Both the position numbers and the translations under genes were made by a program. Below, piece after piece: positions 22,285 to 33,512 of a stretch of DNA of 64,000 nucleotides. Every line of letters starts with the position of its first letter. The first letter of the stretch is position 1. The notes below the pieces were generated by a model. The model did no database searches and was not told the DNA's origin. It was given only the letters and a program-made list of their open reading frames with translations. Source of the stretch: Diaporthe sp. PMI_573 (Eukaryota > Ascomycota > Sordariomycetes > Diaporthales > Diaporthaceae); NCBI GenBank assembly GCA_021399435.1, contig JAJTUP010000043.1:496001-560000 (forward strand), read 5' to 3'.

Positions 22285-22626
22285 TTACGAGATAATATGC
22301 TTCCTCACCCTCTTCATCCGAGAGCCGTCCTCCTCCTCAACACTTCTACTGGCCTTCCTCTTTAGCTTTTTAAGGCTATCAACGTCCTTCCTGAGAGTGC
22401 CTCCAAGAGCCTTTATTGAACGACCTATTTCAGCCAGGTCGGCAATGGTGTTCTTTTGACAACGGATATGCTCGAAGAGATCTTCGATGATGTCACATAT
22501 CATATGAAAGTCTTCCTCTTCTAGTATGGGGACTTCATCTTGATCTTCTCCCGTGGCCCAATCTTCATACTGCTGGAAATAGTCATCGAGCTCTTTTTCG
22601 CTCAGAAGTTTGCCGTTGTTTGACAT
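22285..22626 (-). CDS. Small acidic/helical hypothetical protein, 113 residues
   Basis: The ATG at 22626 (MSNNGKLLSEKELDDYF) is chosen because the upstream extension lacks composition typical of the rest. The N-terminal half is acidic (EDWATGEDQDEVPILEEEDF). A helical middle follows (IIEDLFEHIRCQKNTIADLAEI), and then a basic tail (KKLKRKASRS...RMKRVRKH) that could act as a nuclear signal. It lies tail to tail with the FunK1 relic, 40 bases apart. No family was recognised. Confidence 0.4.
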   Translation of the reverse strand: MSNNGKLLSEKELDDYFQQYEDWATGEDQDEVPILEEEDFHMICDIIEDLFEHIRCQKNTIADLAEIGRSIKALGGTLRKDVDSLKKLKRKASRSVEEEDGSRMKRVRKHIIS

Positions 22627-22739
22627 GGTTATTGGATGTATGAATTCTGAAGAACAACTCAGAGCCACACGGTTCTTATACAATCATTTGATGGCCCATT
22701 TTCAGGCACACAAACTCTCACAGAACTGGGCTTCAGTCA

Positions 22740-22875
22740 GAGACCCAAACAACTCAACCAACTCAACGGGCGACCTATATTGAGTGAATTGGCTTAGTAA
22801 TAGCCGACCTCTCGTTGAGTTGATCAACTGAACGCTTTCGTTGAATGGATTGACGTTGAGTTGGTGTGAGGGAAC
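22740..22875. repeat. Cluster of GTTGAGTTG / CAACTCAAC motifs
   Basis: Copies in one orientation near 22747-22770 and in the other near 22813-22830 and 22841-22866 give an imperfect inverted-repeat arrangement of about 130 bases. This is compatible with a small MITE-like element. No target duplication could be confirmed. Confidence 0.4.
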
Positions 22876-23073
22876 GATCATGTGACTTTCATACTTTATG
22901 AATAGTCTCACTTTATGAATATTGTTTAAATAGCTTAAGTCGGAGTTTTCCTTAGGCGTCTCTTTCTTTACTCGTAAACAATCACTTTACCCAAGTCACA
23001 CTCGACCTCGTTCGTGCTCTTGTCCTGTCACAGTTGGCCTAGTTGACGAGATATCCGCGACATGCTCCACCAG

Positions 23074-25140
23074 TTATTCCCACCCATCCTTCTCCTCTTC
23101 TGCCAGCTCTCTCGCTCGGCCGAGAAATGACGCCATTGACTCTCTTGCGCCTGCCCCGCTTCTGGCGCTGCTCTCGACCTCGATTTGCGTGGGAACGAAC
23201 AGAGGATCCAGGTCGTCGATTATCTTGGCTTGTAGCCACAAACGCAGCACCAGACACATCCCGATTATATCGACTTCGAGGTGGCTGCGCAGGGGAGTCA
23301 CCAATCGACCTGCGGCAGAAAAGAGCCTCTCGCACTCGGCTGACATCGGCTGGATTGTGAGGAAATCAAGAGCCATTTGAGAGAGGCGGGGATATTGAGC
23401 TCGGTTATCCTGCCAATATGTGCTGGGGTCTCGAATATCGGTGTCTGTTGGAACCCAGCTTTGTTGCCACGCCTCGTACTCGTCCCTCGGGGATTCAGGA
23501 GTCGCAGAAGACCTCATCCTCGCTGGCGTGGTCGTAGGCGTCGATAACCGGCTTGATGGCTCGTATCGTGACTGTTCGCAGTATTCCTCGAAGGCATTTT
23601 GGTACTTCCTTCGCCGTTTAGCAACGGGCTCATTTCCTGGGCTCAATACCACCTTGAGGTTGCGATATTTGGTCTCCTATAGCTCCTGAACCATCTCTTT
23701 TGCAGTTGCGATCCAATTTGGATGTTTTCTCCAGTGTTCTTTGAACTAACCCCATCAATACGCAGGGTAGAGAGCCAATGCCACGTAATATATTGGTGTC
23801 TCGTCGAGAATTGTGTAATACTTGTTGAGCTTCTGCCACCCTAGGTTGATGTTGATCCTGAAGTGTTTGGGATCAGGATAATCTGCCGCGACTGCCTTGT
23901 ACTCCTCTAGTTTTGCCATTAGGAATTTGAAGCCTTGGATGACATTTCAGATATTTCCGTACGAGCCGACCCACCCTCTCTTTTGTTTGCGTTGAATATT
24001 GTCTCTCTCAAGGGTTTTGACGGTGACCTTGTAGGATCTAAGAATCGTAGTGAGGTGTTTGAGGACGTCCTAGTCCTTGTCTGAAAGCTGGTTTTTGGAT
24101 AGGCAAATTCGCGGTTGAACAGCCGACTTCCTCATTAGGCCCGTCTTTTTCGACCTATTGTCCTGCTCCCAAGCTTGTTTGTGTTTAAGAATCATTATAT
24201 CGAGGTAAGGACGGAGTTTTATTGCGCGGCGGATCATATAGAGCTGGGACAGCCATTTGGTATCGTTATCGACGACGATGTTTAGAGGCTTCCTCGCTCG
24301 AACTCTCGGATCGATAGATTGGTCCATATCAGCCTGCTGAACACCTCGAAGAAGGTAACTCAGCACATTAGATCTGTTGATGTTAACAACGAGGTTGTGG
24401 AGCTTCTCGACTGGCCCTCTCCTCCTCTAAAGATTGTGTTTAGTTTTAGATAACGCTGCTGTGCCGGAAAGCTGATTTTTAAAAGTCTCTAGATTGGAGC
24501 CAAAAAGCAATGCTTTGGCAGAGAGGTTGAGTATGTGGCCAAAGCATCGACCTCTGCGCTTGCGTCTATCGAAGCCCAACTCTTCTCCGATCACAGCCAT
24601 TGCTGAGTCGTTGTTTTCGGCGTTATTAAGCGTGAAATACCCGATCTTATTCTTTATACCATATGAATTGATAATCTCGAGGACTTTTGCTGCAATATTT
24701 GTGCCAGAATGGCGAGTAGAGACCTTGGGTACTCTAAGGACGATTTTGCGGGGCTTGTTTTTCTCGTCTTGGAGGAAGTACATAATCTTATATAACGCGT
24801 GCCGATTTCTGGACCTCCAGCCATTAAAAGAGACGTGAATCAGGCCGGGAGAGCTCTGGAGGACCTCTATAACCTTTGTCTTGTGCTGTTTGTATGATGC
24901 CACGATTTTCCTGCGAATAGATGTTGCGGAAAGATTGGCGTCACAGAGCTTTACGCAAGGGCTTAGATATGCGAAAATCTTTCTGAGCTTGTTGTGTTCT
25001 GCCGTTTTGAACGAGAGGTTGGCCTCTACGATTTATTCCATTAGAAGTTGTTGGAACTGCTTCTTGTTGAAGTTCTTGATGAAGCCATTCGCAACTGCCT
25101 GTTTTCTAGGCTTATTGGTATTAGAATAATTTTCAGACAT
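23074..25140 (-). pseudogene. hAT transposase relic (copy 2), many stops
   Basis: Reading from 25140 downward, blocks in several frames follow the hAT order. They are a helical front (NGFIKNFNKKQFQQLLME), SFNGWRSRN (first Asp replaced by Asn), YFTLNNAENND (second Asp replaced by Asn), RCFGHILNLSAKALLFGS, DNDTKWLSQLYM, and the hATC domain YPRLSQMALDFLTIQPMS...ERLFSAAGR. The C-terminal block at 23074-23652 is open; the rest is split by stops and frameshifts. Both catalytic Asp codons read as Asn codons (GAT/GAC to AAT/AAC), consistent with C-to-T type decay on the other strand. It is not functional. Confidence 0.88.
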
Positions 25141-27069
25141 TAGTCTAGAAGCCCGAACAACCCATTGCATACTCGGAGGTAAGACAGGACAATGTTCGGG
25201 GAGCAGCCTAGAGTAATGTGAAGGATATACCCTTATTACCGATGCAAGTACCCTAAAGCATACCATTACGAAAGTAGCTATAGAATATACGATAGTACGA
25301 GATGAAGGTCCAGCTACATCCCGGAAAGGACAGCTAGCCAACATACACCGGGTAAGTGGATACGATTTACTGGATTATATAAAGCATCCGTCTCCAAGGC
25401 TAATTAGGAGAGGAAGATGGGAGCGGTAGCTATCCTGTGTGTCCTAAATGTGACTCAAGGTAACTTGATTGTCAAGTCGCGCTCGTGCCGCTGATTTTAT
25501 AACCAGGGCAGGAGGAATGTAAAATGGCTCAGAAAGCATATCCTAACAGAGAGCTTGGTTCGAAATTCTTGGCGGCTTACCTGTTATGATCCTCAATCGC
25601 GGAAAGTATATGAGGCTTTTGAGCAGAAGGCCATAAGTCTGGACTTACTAGCCCAAAGTTAGCACACAGCGGGCAGAAGCCGAGTCATTATGCTGATTCT
25701 TCCTTCCAGCTAGGTAAGTATAGATTGTTTCGATCAAAAAGAAAGAAGAAACATACAATCGAATTAAATTTAGGCTGATCTATATGGAACCGCGCCTGCC
25801 AGGCGTTGACGAGGCAGGAACAAAGCTCACCTCTATGTACTGCCAGACGGCAGAGAGAGTTCCGCCCATATGAACCATTTCAATTGCACTGAGCCGATGA
25901 AATGGTTTGGTCGGAGGTATGGGGATAGGAGCGCTCGCACGGCTTCCATTGTGACCATTTTGTCTTTTGTGTCCAACGGTGCTCGCAAGCTGTCGTCGCC
26001 CGTGGTGGCTGCTCAATTGACATATCCAGGATGTTGGATTTCATTGATTGTAAGTAGCAACAAATCAGGAAAATTATAATTCAGTGCTTATGGCGATGGT
26101 CCGAGGATGGAAAAGCGTTGGACTTGAAAAGCGGCCTACATAGAGATCAATTGTAGACGCCTTCAGATTACACCGTCTCCTAGCTACGTGAAATGCCGAC
26201 AAAGGCTCCTACCTTGTAGCCACCATGTTGGATATCGCACAGTGGCAGTGTGTTTCTTGTTAAGATTATCGCCTGAAATCTTGCCCTAGTTATGACTATT
26301 GTCTTAGCCGGAAGTCTAAGGTGTTCCGGTAAAATTTATCTATTAAGACACCGAGAAAGCTACAGCACAGTCATAACCACAGATTTTCTTAGTTGCTTTA
26401 CATTCCCGTTAAAGGCTCTAGCTATCACAGACGTAGCCTAAACATAAATCTTTCCAGAGTGTATATTCAGGCTCACATAGACGGCCCGGTCCAGAATTAT
26501 ATTCTAGGTAACAGCGTTATGAATAGATATAGGAGGATAATAGGCAACGATACGCCTCAAATTACAAGCAGGTCAAACCCAGCTATCTAGCTCGGCCATC
26601 GTTTCTTGAAGCGGAGGCATTCGGCCAGCCCACTCGCAACCTTTTCCGTGGGGTACGACCGTGGGTAGCAGTATATGACCTTGAGGCCTATAAAACAAGT
26701 GTCACCATCATTGTTTTCCCGCTGGAAATGCTCGACCTCCTGAATGATCATTTCCATAATGCCAACGTTGTCGATCCTGCGCTTCCCATCGTCGGTCTAC
26801 ACCTGGTTTATGTCCATGAAATTGGGCCGTACCTCGGCGTACTGAATACTGTCGCGTATAAACTCTTCGGATTCGAGGCACTCCATGCGGATTTGTATAA
26901 CACTTTGGCTCTTAACCCTGGGCAATTTGAGCCATTTGACACCTGTTACCACGAAGATCCTCATATATGCCTAGAAGTTCTCTCAGGGGTTTGGAATAAA
27001 ACACAACTACAGAAGCCAGAAAGATAAGTGAGGATGAGTTGAGCGGTTAGATAAGATATGAAATCCCTC
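25141..27069. other. No gene recognised
   Basis: Mixed AT-rich sequence. A 99-codon plus-strand frame at 26728-27027 is open but carries no motif I recognise. No RNA gene or array was seen. Confidence 0.35.
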
Positions 27070-28409
27070 GCGAATATTCAAACATTGAATAATAAAACAC
27101 AAAGCCGGATATTAAATGCGCAAGAAGTTCTTCCGCCAATTTGCGAACGCGTTTGCCGCCACGATCTGGAATCCCTGTTATAGCTTGGCAGCCACAACAT
27201 TAGAATCGAAAATATGGCGATAAAACCAAGTAACCGCTGGAACGCTGATGAGGGTGGGCTTATGGAGGGTAAGTCTGAAGCAACTTTGACAATTGGGTAC
27301 TCAAAAGGAAGCGAGTTGTTACAAAAAGACTTCAATTCACGAGCATGGACCTCCTTCCTCGAGTGTATCTCGGCTCTGGGCAAGCATCTAGTCCCTCTGA
27401 TCATTTTTAAAGGGCTGACGATCCAGCAGCAGTGGTTTCCGATTACCCTCGAAGATCACACTAGCTGGCAGTTCACAGCGACAAAAAAGGGGTGGATGGA
27501 GGAACCTATAGCAATACACTGGCTTCGGAAGGTCTTCCTACCATCTACAGCCCCAGAGGACCCCTCTGAATAGCGCCTTCTCGTGATTGACGGGCATCAC
27601 ACCCATACAACAATTGATTTTATGTGGGAATACTTCTCGAATAAGGTATATATCGTCTTTTTGCCGGCCCACTGCTCCCATCTACTACGGCCGCTCGACG
27701 TCGCGATCTTTGGCCCTCTGAAGATAGCCTTCAAGAAGCACCTCGATCGACAAGGCGCCTACGATTCCTCTTCAACTGTCGCGAAGAAACAGTTCCTTTT
27801 TTACTACCACAAGGCCCGCCAGGACGTACTTACGGCATCAAATATTCACTCTGGCTAGCGGGCAACGGGTCTATGGCCAATCTCACGGCACAGAGCCCTC
27901 GGATCATACTTTGTTAAAGAGTAACGCCACAAAGAAGCCAAATCAGTACAAAAGATCATCAAGGATAGAATTAGCAATCACTTTTGTACTAATTAGTATT
28001 ATTGTTAACCCAAGGGAACCGTTTTTACAACCCCTACGCGATCGCAAGAGTTGCGCGGCATGGTACCAAATACACCCGTCAGAAGCGATCAAGCCCCACA
28101 CAACGACTCCTCTTCGGGAAGATTCTTAAGAGCTGGGATAAGAACAACGTTGATCTGGCAATGTCCTCACAAAAGAATCAAGAGCTGGAGCGTCAAATTG
28201 AAGCCAGCAGGACAGTACGAAGGAAGAAGGTTCAACTTGACCCGAATGAGCTTTTCGCAGACATTGAAGACATTCGGAGGACGCAAATTGAAGCGGGGGT
28301 AGTATTAGGCGATAGCGACGCTTCAGAAGAATCAGATACACCATCAGAAGCGAGGTCAACTATCGTGGTGGCGACGAGGTCGGCGTCAAGAAGAGGAGGA
28401 GGTCGGTAG
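27070..28409 (+). pseudogene. pogo/Fot1-type transposase relic with in-frame stops
   Basis: The DDE_1 domain is readable in order: SNRWNADEGGLMEG (first Asp), GKHLVPLIIFKG, LLVIDGHHTH (second Asp region), VFLPAHCSHLLRPLDVAIFGPLK, a Tyr/Lys-rich stretch, RATGLWPI and an acidic C-terminal tail. Stops at 27571 and 27856, an upstream TAG and at least one frameshift near 27920-28000 inactivate it. The N-terminal helix-turn-helix domains are missing. Past the stop, the GGGG-rich sequence at 28409-28445 resembles the end of the pogo relic at 1295-1345. Confidence 0.87.
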
Positions 28410-28459
28410 CAGAGGGGGGCCGAAATGGGGGGTGGGCCGAGATCCGGTGCGGGTACGTT

Positions 28460-29436
28460 ACTTTGCTGCTGCAATCCGCTGAGCAACGTCACTGTAGAAG
28501 TCGTTGTAGACCTCGTCAAGCCAGCCAGCAAACCTGCTTGCGGTTAGGCGGCGTAAAGGTGCTGTCAAATAGATGGAAGGCAGAGCACATTACATTATCC
28601 TCATACATGGTAAAGGGGCGCCCTCCGGTAGAACAAGCCTTTGCAAAGGCTTTTTGCAGCGTTTCAGTAGGACGAAGGCTTTTCTTTGGTTTGAAGAACT
28701 GGGGAGGTAAGCTGGCTTGCCGTCCCTTGCCGTGGGTAGTAGCAAACGAGCTGCAGGACTTGTCTAGATGGTCTCGCTTGCGGGTAGCATTGGGGTAGAA
28801 GCTCTTTTTGCACCACTTGCAGCAGGTCGAATTCTCGGTTTTTGAGTCGGTTAAGTGCTTAGTAAGGTCGACATCAAGGTCGAAATGAATAAGATAATGG
28901 TCCCCAAACTTCTCTTGAAGACGCTGCCAGGCTGTCTCGTAGACCTCACGATGTATAGAGTACTCCATGAAGCGAAGGAGATCAAATAGAGCTTGTCGGG
29001 TGTAGGGGATGTCCTTCAGCTTCGGTACACGTGAGGGCATCGTCGCCTGGTTTCTCGCCGGCCCGTTGAGCCGAGCCTTGTCGGCATCCTCCTTGCGGAC
29101 ATCGTCAGTACCCTCCTCGGGGGTACCGCCAGCCTCGTCCTCGTCCTCCTCTTCCTCTTGCGCAGCTCGCCGCCGCCACTTCTTGATGTGAAGCACAACG
29201 TTCATGTTCATGTGGAAGACACAGAGTTGGTGCCGTGATCGAGGGAATTCGTGTTCAAGGGCGTTGATCAGGGCGTTATCGTAGTTGAACTTGCTTGAGA
29301 AGCCACCGAAAGCCGCTTTCCTTCTCATTGCAGTGTAGGGTCCGCCGCTTCGGTAAAAAGGATGCTTAGGTCTAGCTTTACTCTTGGCAGTAGTCAGCCC
29401 ATTCATTCTCTGCCCTGTCTGCCTAAAAATCATCAT
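28460..29436 (-). pseudogene. MULE transposase fragment fused to hAT/BED N-terminus
   Basis: The first third (from 29436) has the MULE-domain end: FNYDNALINALEHEFPRSRH, LCVFHMNMNV, a Glu-rich insert and YETAWQRLQEKFGD. Without a break in frame it continues into a BED-type zinc finger (CCKWCKKSFYP...RDHLDKSC) and then the hAT N-terminal region RPFTMYEDNVMCSAFHLFDS and TFTPPNRKQV. A frameshift near 28525 precedes GWLDEVYNDFYSDVAQRI. No catalytic triad of either family is complete. This is a chimera of two transposon types, probably by insertion or recombination near 28905. It ends at about 28455, where the pogo relic begins. Confidence 0.7.
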
Positions 29437-29777
29437 TCAACGAGACCACGCCGCAATTTGGCCAACGGCCTTGAAAATGGTTGCTTAGTTACTACTCAGA
29501 CAGCAGGACCGCCGAGACAACAACCCTATTTCTGGATGGCGATTCCCGCATTTGTGCTTTGCCGCCGGGTCCAAAGGGGAGCTGATCCCTCTCGGCTTCT
29601 CCTCTTACACATTCTACACTTACACAGTATGGCCATCAGATTGATGCTAACGGGTTTACAGATTAGGTAATATAATTGAAAAGCCTGCCGCAGTTGTAGC
29701 CTGCTACTAGCGGCCGCCGCCCACCGACAGGGAAGTTATAGATACATAGGAAAGACAGTCCCCGAGAACGGCTACGG

Positions 29778-31260
29778 TTGTTCCAGGCTGGCATGGCCCA
29801 GGACGAGCGCCGTCATCAGGCAAGGAAGCGCAGGCGGGTCGACGACGGCGTCGGATACTCAGTTGGTACCATGGAGTCTTTTATCATCAACCGGCGGGGT
29901 GAGGAGTATGCCGACAGCAACGATCCCGACTTCTTTCCAAAAGCCTTCCCCTGCCTATTTCCATGGGGCCGGGGAGGGCCTAAAGTGGTGGAGGAAGCGG
30001 GTGTCGGGCGCACGGGAGATACAGCCTCTGAGGAGAATAATACCGACAGTCAAGACCACAACTTCACGCTGCAGAATTGGGCGAGACACCTTCTCCGGAG
30101 ACATGGTATGTACCTGACGAGCAGGGAGATGGAACCGTATTGACGAAAAGCAGGCGGCCTCTTTGCGACGCATCCGGCCTTTCCCTTCCTCATCTACAAC
30201 ATGCTGGTACGCTCGGAGAACCGGCGGATCAGCTACATACGTATGAAGAAGCGGTCCTTCGCGCGGGTCGAGCAGATCCTCCGCACACTAACTGCCGGCG
30301 ACATCGAGGCAGCGGAGGAAGAATACCGCCGGACGAGGACGACGACCAACGAGGATGTCTCCTTCCTCCTTCGAGAGCTCAGCGCCTTCGGCCATGGGCA
30401 GCACATGTCAAACGAAGAGAGACTCGGTCACCGTCGCAAGATCGAGTCCCTTAGCCTCATGTTGGGAATGAAGAGCATTTGGTTCACCATCAACCCAAAC
30501 GACCTGACGAACGAGGTAAACATAAAGCTGACTGCCTACCGAGTCATCAGCGGCGAGCAGGCCAGGCAGTTAGTGGACCAGCTCCGCAAGCACATCGGGC
30601 GGGTGCAGCATATAGTGCGAGATCCTGTAAGCGCCGCGAAGTTTTTCGACCGCGAGATCCGTCTCTTCTTCAACCACTGCGTACGCGTAGGGGAGCAGTC
30701 GATATTCGGTAAGGTCTCGGGCTATTATGGCTGCGTTGAGACGAACGAAAGGGGGGCGGAGCACCTACACGGGTTCCTGTGGCTCGACGCCAACGTGGAG
30801 CTGCCCACTCTCTTGGACGATATGCAGCAGCAGCACAACGGGGCGTACGCGGAGCAGGTGTGCCGATACATCGACGCGCTGGTGAGTGAGGTAAGCGCTG
30901 CCTATACACTGCAGAGGGAAGGGCCGCTGATCGCAGGTAGTGCTGCGACGAACGGGAGGCACGACAGTACCGACGGTGGGATAGTGTCTTCGGGGATATA
31001 AGCGATATCGTGAACGACGCTGACAGGCTGGCCAATGTGTTCGAGAACGAGGCCAACTGGGTCGCACATCGCTGCCAGCTGCACAGCTGCGGCGCTACAT
31101 GTGTTATGTATAGCTTCAAGGAAAAGGACCAGACAAGAAAGAAGCATCCATGTCGCTTCAAAGCCCCATGGGCTCTGCGAGAAAAGACCGAATTCACACC
31201 AGATGGCCTGCTCCACATCAAACTCTGCGCAAAGGGGTCAAAGACGAACTTCCCCTTGCG
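29778..31260 (+). pseudogene. Helitron Rep (HUH) fragment without helicase
   Basis: Exon 1 (from about 29778 to 30105) holds the segment FPCLFPWGRGG and NWARHLLRRH. An intron at 30106-30153 (GTATGT...GCAG) joins in phase to exon 2, with HPAFPFLIYNML, MKSIWFTINPNDL and the HUH motif in GAEHLHGFLWLD. The paired Tyr region is expected after this. Exon 2 stops at 31001; further matching sequence (WVAHRCQLHSCGATC, a Rep-like Cys/His patch) continues in another frame to about 31260. The Pif1-type helicase that should follow is absent, so the element cannot be autonomous. Confidence 0.85.
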
Positions 31261-31584
31261 GCCGCCAGGCGCGTCCCGCCCCGATGGGGTCGCAAAGGGG
31301 TCCCGAGAGACAGGAAGATAATAGGGACACCTAGGTGGCTCGTGGAAAGAACATATACTTGCTCACGTAAGCATATGTCGTCTCACATCCCGGTACTTCT
31401 GTAAATCCCGTCCTGGACCAGCCTCTTTTAGTGGCTGGTAAAGGGCAGCGTTGCAGGGGGAGACGCCCCGAGGATCTGGGCACCCTACTCGAGAAGCTGG
31501 ACAAGAAATCGCAACAAACAGTAAAATTGAATAAATAGGACCTCGAGAGATAAACCTCTAATATTTTATACATTCGCTTCTAAC
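31261..31584. other. Spacer between Helitron and DUF3723 fragments
   Basis: No gene. The last 70 bases or so match the 5' flank of the DUF3723 gene at 51678. Confidence 0.5.
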
Positions 31585-31956
31585 ATGCACTCTTGTATCG
31601 GTCGCTCTCATTTCGCTATGATGGACTTGGACTCGCTTTCTCCTTGGTTGGTCGGTATAGTTAAAGCCCCTATTTCTTGTCTCGCCTTCCCAAAGTCTCT
31701 CGATAATGGTCGACTACCCAAACATTACAATATTATGCAAAAAGAACGCGTCTTCCGAAATACCGGTTGCCATCCGCACATATTACACGACCAAATTCTG
31801 GCTGATGTTGATGACGCCACACATAAAAAGTTACAATCCGTGCTTGCAGGCAGCTTAAGGAGTGCAGATCCGCCAACTCTCCCAACCAGTATTAAACTCT
31901 GTTGCCAGGGCGGGCGACAACGCGCTAAAGCAGCGGAGAGATTCCTAAAATCATAA
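31585..31956 (+). pseudogene. DUF3723 protein, N-terminal fragment
   Basis: The 123-codon frame is nearly the same as the first 120 residues of the DUF3723 gene at 51678 (MHSCIGRS, VKAPISCLAFPKS, TGCHPHIL, AGSLRSADPPTLPT, GGRQRAKAAER). It ends with a stop at the position where the full copy continues into LGPEFQWTV. The remaining about 560 residues are not found downstream. Similarity also covers about 70 bases before the ATG, so a genomic segment rather than only the coding part was duplicated. Confidence 0.85.
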
Positions 31957-33512
31957 AAGTCCCCGTTTCAATTTATAAAGTACTCCAATTTAGGTCTCCT
32001 TAGGGCAATCGTCACTATTTAAGACATACTGCAAACATAAAAACGAAAGAAGCCCTTTGAATAGTTTGTATATGATGTAGGTATTGTACTTTTACCACAA
32101 CATTTTTATTTGAGGAGTTACCAAATAATTGAGTACTTCTACAAGGTACTGTCAACTCTGCAACAGTGGCGTCTTATTTCACAAATAGTGCCTAATAATA
32201 CAGCACCGGCGCGAATCGCGGCGGAGACTAGAACTGCCTCAATGCCCGCTATGGGCGCACGCCTGACGCACAATGGGGAGACGCGGAGCCGACTCCCTTC
32301 TGCAGGGAGCTGCGACGCTTGCCTCTTGTGCACTGCAAATCCGACGTCGAGTGCAGCTGCCTTTCTGACATGCTCGGCCATACGACGTGTCTTCTACCTC
32401 TCTTGAGGCCACCAGAAGCGGCTACCTTGTATCATAGTTGGGAGGATCCTCTTAGCAGTTTGGACCGCAAACGCTTCACATGGGTAGAGGGGCATGATGA
32501 CGACGAGACCGACAACACAGACGAGATGGGTTCGGACTGCAGTTTCGACGGGAGGGAGACCGACGATAGCGATACCGAGGACGAGTGACGTGTAGTTGGT
32601 GGTATTGGAGAGTAGTCGGAAGGTCCATATGTACAGTGTCGGTACCGGAAAGCTCTGAGCAGAGTTTGAGAGAAGCGGGAAGATGCGTTTGTAAGAGAAA
32701 ATTGTGTGTATATTCAAAGTGACTATATGGTCTATGTGAGGGCAAGGGAGGCCCTCTATTTGTCAATTACCTCGCTCCCACACCACCACAGCTGTTGCTC
32801 CCCCGCACGCTGCCTGCGCCTTCGGCTAAGTGCACGCTGTACTAATTTTGACGCCGCGTCATCTTCACTCATAGGCTGGAGAAGCCAGCCCTTCTGCTTC
32901 AGAGCCTCGGCGTCGGCCGCGTCGTCGATCACCTCATCCCCCAGCCACGACAACACATACTTGTCCGGGCCCGGTTCACTAGAAGGGGGGGAAGGGGGCT
33001 GTGCCCTGTGGTTGCCCTAGCCTCCTCTTCGTCGCCGTCGACTTGCAATTGCGGCCCAATTGGGTAATCGTGATGCCGATTGAGTGTAATACGGTCGATT
33101 TGAGCCCTTCCCGAGAAGCCAAAAGAGAGGTTCCGTGGAAGGGTCATCTGCCCATTGCGTGATAGTTTGTTGGATGCGAATTCGAGTGTCATCCTCGCAC
33201 TTTGGGCTGGCTTGAACGTCTGCACTGTCGTATCGCGCTTCGTGAACGATGGGAAGGGCTATAGGGCGATCTTCGAGTATTCACGTTCCACGCCGTGGCT
33301 GACCAGCCGTCCATCCATTCAGCCAGGGCTTGTTCTTATTGTTGTTGGTGGTGCTGGTGTGGCTGAGCTACTACCCCGGCTAAGTGTGCCGCTCTCGGAC
33401 TAATTGTCGCGCCGATCTCAGGTAAAGCGCGGGGCAGTAAGCACGAACGTAACTATGAACCAAAGTTTCCACGCTTCTACTCTAACCATCTTCGCAAACC
33501 AACACCTGCAAA
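31957..33512. other. No gene I can support
   Basis: Short frames only. One plus-strand frame (32319-32588) ends in a strongly acidic Asp/Glu/Thr tail and might be a gene end. A G-rich run lies near 32983-32998. Confidence 0.35.

Noticed and set aside
26728..27027. 99-codon plus-strand frame before the pogo relic
   Set aside because: Composition is protein-like but no family could be recognised and there is no start context or neighbour evidence.
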